This document shows positions 60,358 to 64,000 of a stretch of DNA of 64,000 nt, in pieces (the stretch's first letter is position 1; each line of letters starts with the position of its first letter). The notes below the pieces were generated by a model. The model saw only the letters and a program-made list of their open reading frames with translations, did no database searches and had not been told where the DNA came from. Location of the stretch: NCBI GenBank assembly GCA_947095535.1, contig OX352773.1, positions 263,461,590-263,525,589 of the forward strand, read 5' to 3'. Source of the stretch: Poecilobothrus nobilitatus. Lineage: Eukaryota; Arthropoda; Insecta; Diptera; Dolichopodidae. The position numbers were made by a program, and so were the translations under genes.

Positions 60358-60889
60358 AGGAGATGTTAGAAAGAAAAGAACAAAAAAAAAATTTAAATTA
60401 AAATTAATTAATTGTAAACAAAGCAACCGCGCGCCTTGAATTAGAAAAATTAAAAAAAAAAATAAAATAACTTAGTCAACTTTGAATATACTAAATAATA
60501 AATAAATATAAAGAAAAGTGAAATTAAATAACAAAAAAAAATAAATAAATGTGATATTAAAAAAGAAATGTGTTATTAAAAAAGCAAAAAGAAAAAGTAC
60601 TTATCTTACTGCCGCCATTGGAAGTGCAACCGAGGTTTAAAACGTGTTTTGTATTTATTTTGTACCTTTTACTTTACACATAATTAAAATTAAAACAAAA
60701 TAAAAAATATAGATAAAATAAAAAAAAAGTGAATTTGTTAGTTAAATTAAAATTAAAATTAAAATAAAATAGATTAAGTTAAATTTAAAAATTGAGTAAA
60801 TATTATTTATATTTTTAATTATTCGTAAACGATGTTGTCAAACCGACGGTCAAACCGAGTATATGTTTGATAATATGTATATATATATT
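60358..60889. other. A-rich simple sequence, nothing recognised
   Basis: AAATTAAAATTAAAAT-type text dominates at about 60680-60790. No supported gene. Confidence 0.5.
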
Positions 60890-61125
60890 ACAAGTTATTA
60901 GGAGTCAAAAATTTTGAATTTAACACCCATACCTTGGAAATCTGTTGAAATTTTTAAAATCACCATGTGTTGCATGTATTAACAGATATTTTTAATTATA
61001 TAAAGGTTTCTCAAAATTAAAAAAGGGTTTCTTGATTTTTCATAATTTTTTTGGGGTTTTTATCATACTTAAATAATCTTCTTACGGGTTTTGATTTGTA
61101 CTATACAATAATGAAAACAAATCCT
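60890..61125 (+). mobile_element. Family A 3' fragment
   Basis: GTTATTAGGAGTCAAAAATT, AACACCCATACCTTGG, TGTATTAACAGATATTTTTA and GGGTTTCTTGATTTTTC follow the family order of the last half of the body. Head and GTCC tract absent. Confidence 0.55.
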
Positions 61126-61813
61126 TAAAAAATAATTAAGATGTGAAGAAGTAATATTAAACAAGACTTCTTTTTATGGGATTTCTATTTTAAACCACTA
61201 AAGTATACCCTAAGTAGGTAGGTATATATTAACATTTTTCCACCGAATTAAACGTTTTTATTTATCTCAGATTATTTATTCTATTTATAGTCTACACTGT
61301 AAATTTTAATTTTAAGGGACAGCAAAATATTTTATTTTTACATTACAAGATAAAAATTTGTTGATTAATAATAATTGATGAATAACAATTGATTATCTAT
61401 ATTATTTATTGGTTTTATTATTCTCATTAAAAATCAATTGAATATTTAATTTAATTATTATTTATTAAAATAACTACAACATTATAACAATAACATTACA
61501 ATAACTATATTTACATTAATATATTTTATTTAAAAAAAAAAAATCCCGATTTACGCAAATTTTTATTGATTACAAAAAAAAAAAAATTATAAAATTTTAT
61601 TACTGTAATGAAAAATTTACTTCTTAACTCAAACTAAATCTCATATTCAAACTCAATCAAGTTAAAAATTGACTTCTCGACTCAATTAAAATTAAAATTA
61701 AAACCCCGTAACACTTTGAGTTCGAATAAAATTTTTGATCGAATAAAAAATACAGTTTAAATGTTAACTCATTATTGAAAGCTGATGATTTCCTAAAAAT
61801 TTTAATCTCTAAT
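61126..61813. other. AT-rich stretch, nothing recognised
   Basis: No supported gene or repeat. Confidence 0.45.
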
Positions 61814-62079
61814 TATATATGGTGTTCCATATATATCTAAATCTTATCGATCAAAGCAGAAAATGGGGATGTCGTATTCTATAGGAGAGGGGTGTTTATT
61901 TCTAAAGATTTTTGAGATAACTAAACACATAACTGTATAAAAAACTCTGAGCACCGTTATCTCGAAAACCAACAGAAATTGATACTCTCCTCTCATTAAA
62001 TTTTTTTTTTTGTTTCGAGATAACGGTGAACCTATGATTTTCTACTCTCTCACGAATTTATTGTGGCACACTCTGTATA
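61814..62079. mobile_element. MITE-like element with TATACA.GGTGTTCC-type ends and inner hairpin
   Basis: The left end TATATATGGTGTTCC (61814-61828) and the inverted right end GGCACACTCTGTATA (62065-62079) agree at 11 of 15 positions. Ends of the kind TATACAGGGTGTTCC are, from memory, frequent in insect repeats. Inside, CACCGTTATCTCGAAA (61952-61967) is exactly inverted at TTTCGAGATAACGGTG (62013-62028) around a 45-nt loop. No coding capacity. Confidence 0.5.
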
Positions 62080-62404
62080 AAGAGACTTCTGCGTCTATTT
62101 AGGATTACTGCTTTTCTATAAATTTTATTTTTAATTGATATAAATTATAAATAAAAACAAGTAATGGAAAAAACCCAGTGTTTTCAAAAAAGCACAACTC
62201 CAAAATTAAAAAAAAAATTCCATAATAGGCCTAGTTAAGAGTAAAGACTAAAGATACATATATTGAAAAATAAATTTGTTTGATTTTTTGTTTTTTTTTG
62301 GTAAATATTAAGAAAAATCAAATCACACTTTCGTCAATATTATAAGGTAACCTTATATTATTAATACAAAATTATTAACACAAACAAAAGAAAAATTATT
62401 AACA
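62080..62404. other. AT-rich stretch, nothing recognised
   Basis: No supported gene or repeat. Confidence 0.4.
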
Positions 62405-63065
62405 CAAATAAAAATATAATGTGGAACCCAAGTTACACGTGTTTAAAAATAGAGAATTTTCTCTTTTTTACTCCTTACAGCTCCTAAACGGGGGACGACA
62501 CAAAAGAAAATTGACTTTGACTTAACATAATTTTTTCATTTTAAATTATTTTTACCCTTCATAACTTTGTAACTGTTGGGTATATGGAGATCATTAGTAC
62601 ACAAAAATTCGCTAAATATCTTTAACCCCTCATATCTCCAAAATGATTCAGAATAGATCCCCCCCTCCAATACAATTTTTTGTTCGTCTCGATATGTCGG
62701 ATCATCCATTTTAAGGAAGACCATCGAGTCGGAAACACCATGTATATTTATAAAATTTATAAAACCAGCTATCGTTTAACATTTCCAGATTGAAAATATG
62801 CCTTATAGAACCTGTGTTATCATAACAATTTAAAGATAGGGCTGCAGCTCCATAACGGGTGGAGCTACAGAAAAAAGTTGTTTGACAAAATTAGTTTTTT
62901 GACGATGCCTATCCGTAATTAAAATTTCATTGTTTTATTTCAAGCCCTGTTGAAGTTTTGTAAACACCCAGACGAACGGTCGGACGGTCGGACGGACGGA
63001 CGGACGGACAGAGTGAAACTAATAAGTACATTTTTTCAAAATTTTTTGAAAATAGGCTAAAAATC
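62405..63065 (-). mobile_element. Family A copy interrupted by a foreign segment
   Basis: Minus strand: hairpin words AGCCTATTTTC..GAAAAAATGTAC (partner mutated), a long tract of GTCC units (62970-63014), TTTACAAAACTTCAACAGGG, and the internal hairpin CTGTAGCTCC/GGAGCTGCAG (62840-62871; one G-T pair replaces A-T). After GATTGAAAATATGCC-type text the body stops at about 62762. It resumes at about 62515 with the GTCGTCCCCCGTTTAGGAGC block. The missing part of the body is replaced by the segment at 62516-62761. Confidence 0.65.
62516..62761 (-). mobile_element. Segment inside family A, one end like the 61.8-kb MITE
   Basis: Its right end, reverse complemented, reads ATATACATGGTGTTTCC (62729-62745), close to the left end of the element at 61814. 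It contains GGAGGGGGGGATCTATTC on the minus strand, GC-richer than its surroundings. A 62-codon frame on the minus strand (62536-62724) is open but has no domain I know. It could be the remains of a second MITE of the same class. The far end is not defined. Confidence 0.4.
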
Positions 63066-63393
63066 ATTCAAAAAATATATTAATAAAATATTTAAATCAT
63101 TAGTATTTAACTATCTCCATATTGCATTAAATTGTAAAATCTAAATGAATTTTAATTAATTAATTGAAATTATAATTTTTAATTTATTCATGAATTATAA
63201 ATTAAAATAATTTTATTAATTGTTTTATTTTTACAACAAATTACTGACATTAAATAAGAGGTAAATGACTTCTATTGTGAAAATGTTGAATGTTTTTTTT
63301 TTTTTAATTCTTTATAAAAGTATTAACTGTATTTTTTTTAAATAAAATTATATAATTTATTTATTTATTTAAATTACAAAAAAAAATATAATA
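63066..63393. other. AT-rich stretch, nothing recognised
   Basis: No supported gene or repeat. Confidence 0.4.
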
Positions 63394-63401
63394 CAAATAT
63401 T

Positions 63402-63710
63402 GGGGAGCGTATCGCAATCTCACGAATAAAAATCTCTTGTCTCAAAATCTTGCGTTTTCGTGATATTTTTTAAAAAAATCTCGCGAAAAGGTAAAAATTT
63501 AAAAAATACAAAAATTATTGGGAGGGAGTCTTTTTGTTGAAAAAATAAAAAACGTAGATTAAAAAAATGTCGAATAGTCAAAAAAGTTTAAATATAAAAT
63601 GTTGAAAAAAAAATTTAATTTTTATCTTAAACATTTTAACACGTGATATTTAGAAATGAGAGTTTTTAAAACGCGAAATTTTGAAACACAAGATTCCGTA
63701 CCCAACCCTA
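63402..63710. mobile_element. hAT-like MITE with TIRs and 8-bp flanking duplication
   Basis: The left end GGGGAGCGTATCGCAATCT and the reverse complement of the right end GGGTTGGGTACGGAATCT align. Further inward TGTCTCAAAATCTTGCGTTT (left) matches TGTTTCAAAATTTCGCGTTT (right, reversed), so terminal inverted repeats of about 60 bp are imperfect but clear. CAAATATT (63394-63401) and TAAATATT (63711-63718) flank it, 7 of 8 equal. Eight-base duplications are characteristic of hAT transposons. Length about 309 bp, no coding capacity. Confidence 0.6.
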
Positions 63711-64000
63711 AATATTTGTTTTTAATTAAATGATATTATTTTTAAGTTTAAATATCGGCTATTTTAATTATTTCCTCTAAACTCTATGGAACTGGAATAG
63801 AAAATAATTTACAAAACAATTTAAATTTTATTCTGTAGAGTGGAAAATTGAAAATAAAATACTTGAAAAGTACAATGCACTTTATTTTATGTAAAAATGT
63901 ACAAATTACTTTTTACCTCAAAATTTTTTTGTATTGAAGCACGACAAATTAAGTGGGTTAATGTTATTGAATATATCTTGGCATATTTTTAGATACGTAA

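Noticed and set aside
62536..62724. 62-codon frame on the minus strand within the inserted segment
   Set aside because: It looks less biased than most, but has no known motif and lies in a presumed MITE; not called as a gene.
1..64000. LTR retrotransposon or endogenous virus
   Set aside because: No pair of long direct repeats with TG...CA ends, and no protease, integrase or envelope-like frame was seen.

Overview
This window looks like intergenic or intronic nuclear DNA from an AT-rich arthropod, most likely an insect. I found no intact protein-coding gene, no rRNA, no stand-alone tRNA gene and no prokaryotic signal. The evidence for an insect is the base composition (very rich in A+T, with long poly-A/poly-T runs and AT microsatellites), LINE fragments of insect-like type, tRNA-derived SINEs, and elements whose layout (terminal TATACCC hairpin, then a GTCC/GTCT tract) recalls the DINE-1/Helentron-associated elements known from Drosophila and other insects. 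No species can be named from sequence alone.

The most abundant component is one family of non-autonomous elements, called family A here: a terminal hairpin (AGCACATTT...AAATGTGCT), a GTCC-type tract, a second internal hairpin, and a body of about 600 bp. Copies or fragments lie near 1.5-3.0, 12.3-12.5, 19.7-20.5, 26.2-26.8, 27.2-27.7, 33.0-33.9, 39.7-40.9, 58.0-58.9, 59.1-59.4, 60.9-61.1 and 62.4-63.1 kb. A second head, type P, has a TATACCC hairpin. It is joined to a family A-like body at 5.8-6.8 kb, inserted alone into a family A copy at 20.0-20.2 kb, decayed at 29.9 kb, and in diverged form closes a 713-bp element with 13-bp terminal inverted repeats at 23.9-24.6 kb. A separate, apparently canonical Helitron-like element spans about 10.8-12.9 kb.

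Other mobile remains: tRNA-derived SINE family 1 (29.6, 32.4, 33.3, 35.6, 52.5 kb, and a decayed tail at 4.0 kb); one SINE of a second family at 14.7 kb; at least six 3'-end fragments of a CR1/Jockey-like LINE (0-0.4, 17.0, 37.3, 38.1, 46.7, 59.4-60.4 kb); a LINE remnant with RNase H and a C-terminal Cys motif at 21.6-22.3 kb; a reverse-transcriptase remnant with a YADD motif at 50.1-51.0 kb; a PIF/Harbinger transposase remnant at 35.2-35.6 kb; and several MITE-like inverted-repeat elements (7.7, 23.1-25.0, 51.8-52.8, 61.8 and 63.4-63.7 kb).

The order of insertion can be read from nesting: SINE inside family A (33.3 kb), P element inside family A (20.0 kb), family A inside the Helitron (12.3 kb), the 713-bp element inside a longer inverted-repeat element (23.1-25.0 kb), and a SINE inside a possible inverted-repeat element (51.8-52.8 kb). 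Between these lie long AT-rich stretches where I recognise nothing. No new multi-gene system is visible. The most distinctive unexplained items are the head/body exchange between the hairpin elements, the eight copies of a TTGTTGTATGT motif around 23-25 kb, and a cloverleaf-like set of hairpins at 34.27-34.39 kb. All similarity statements come from reading by eye; no database search was run.
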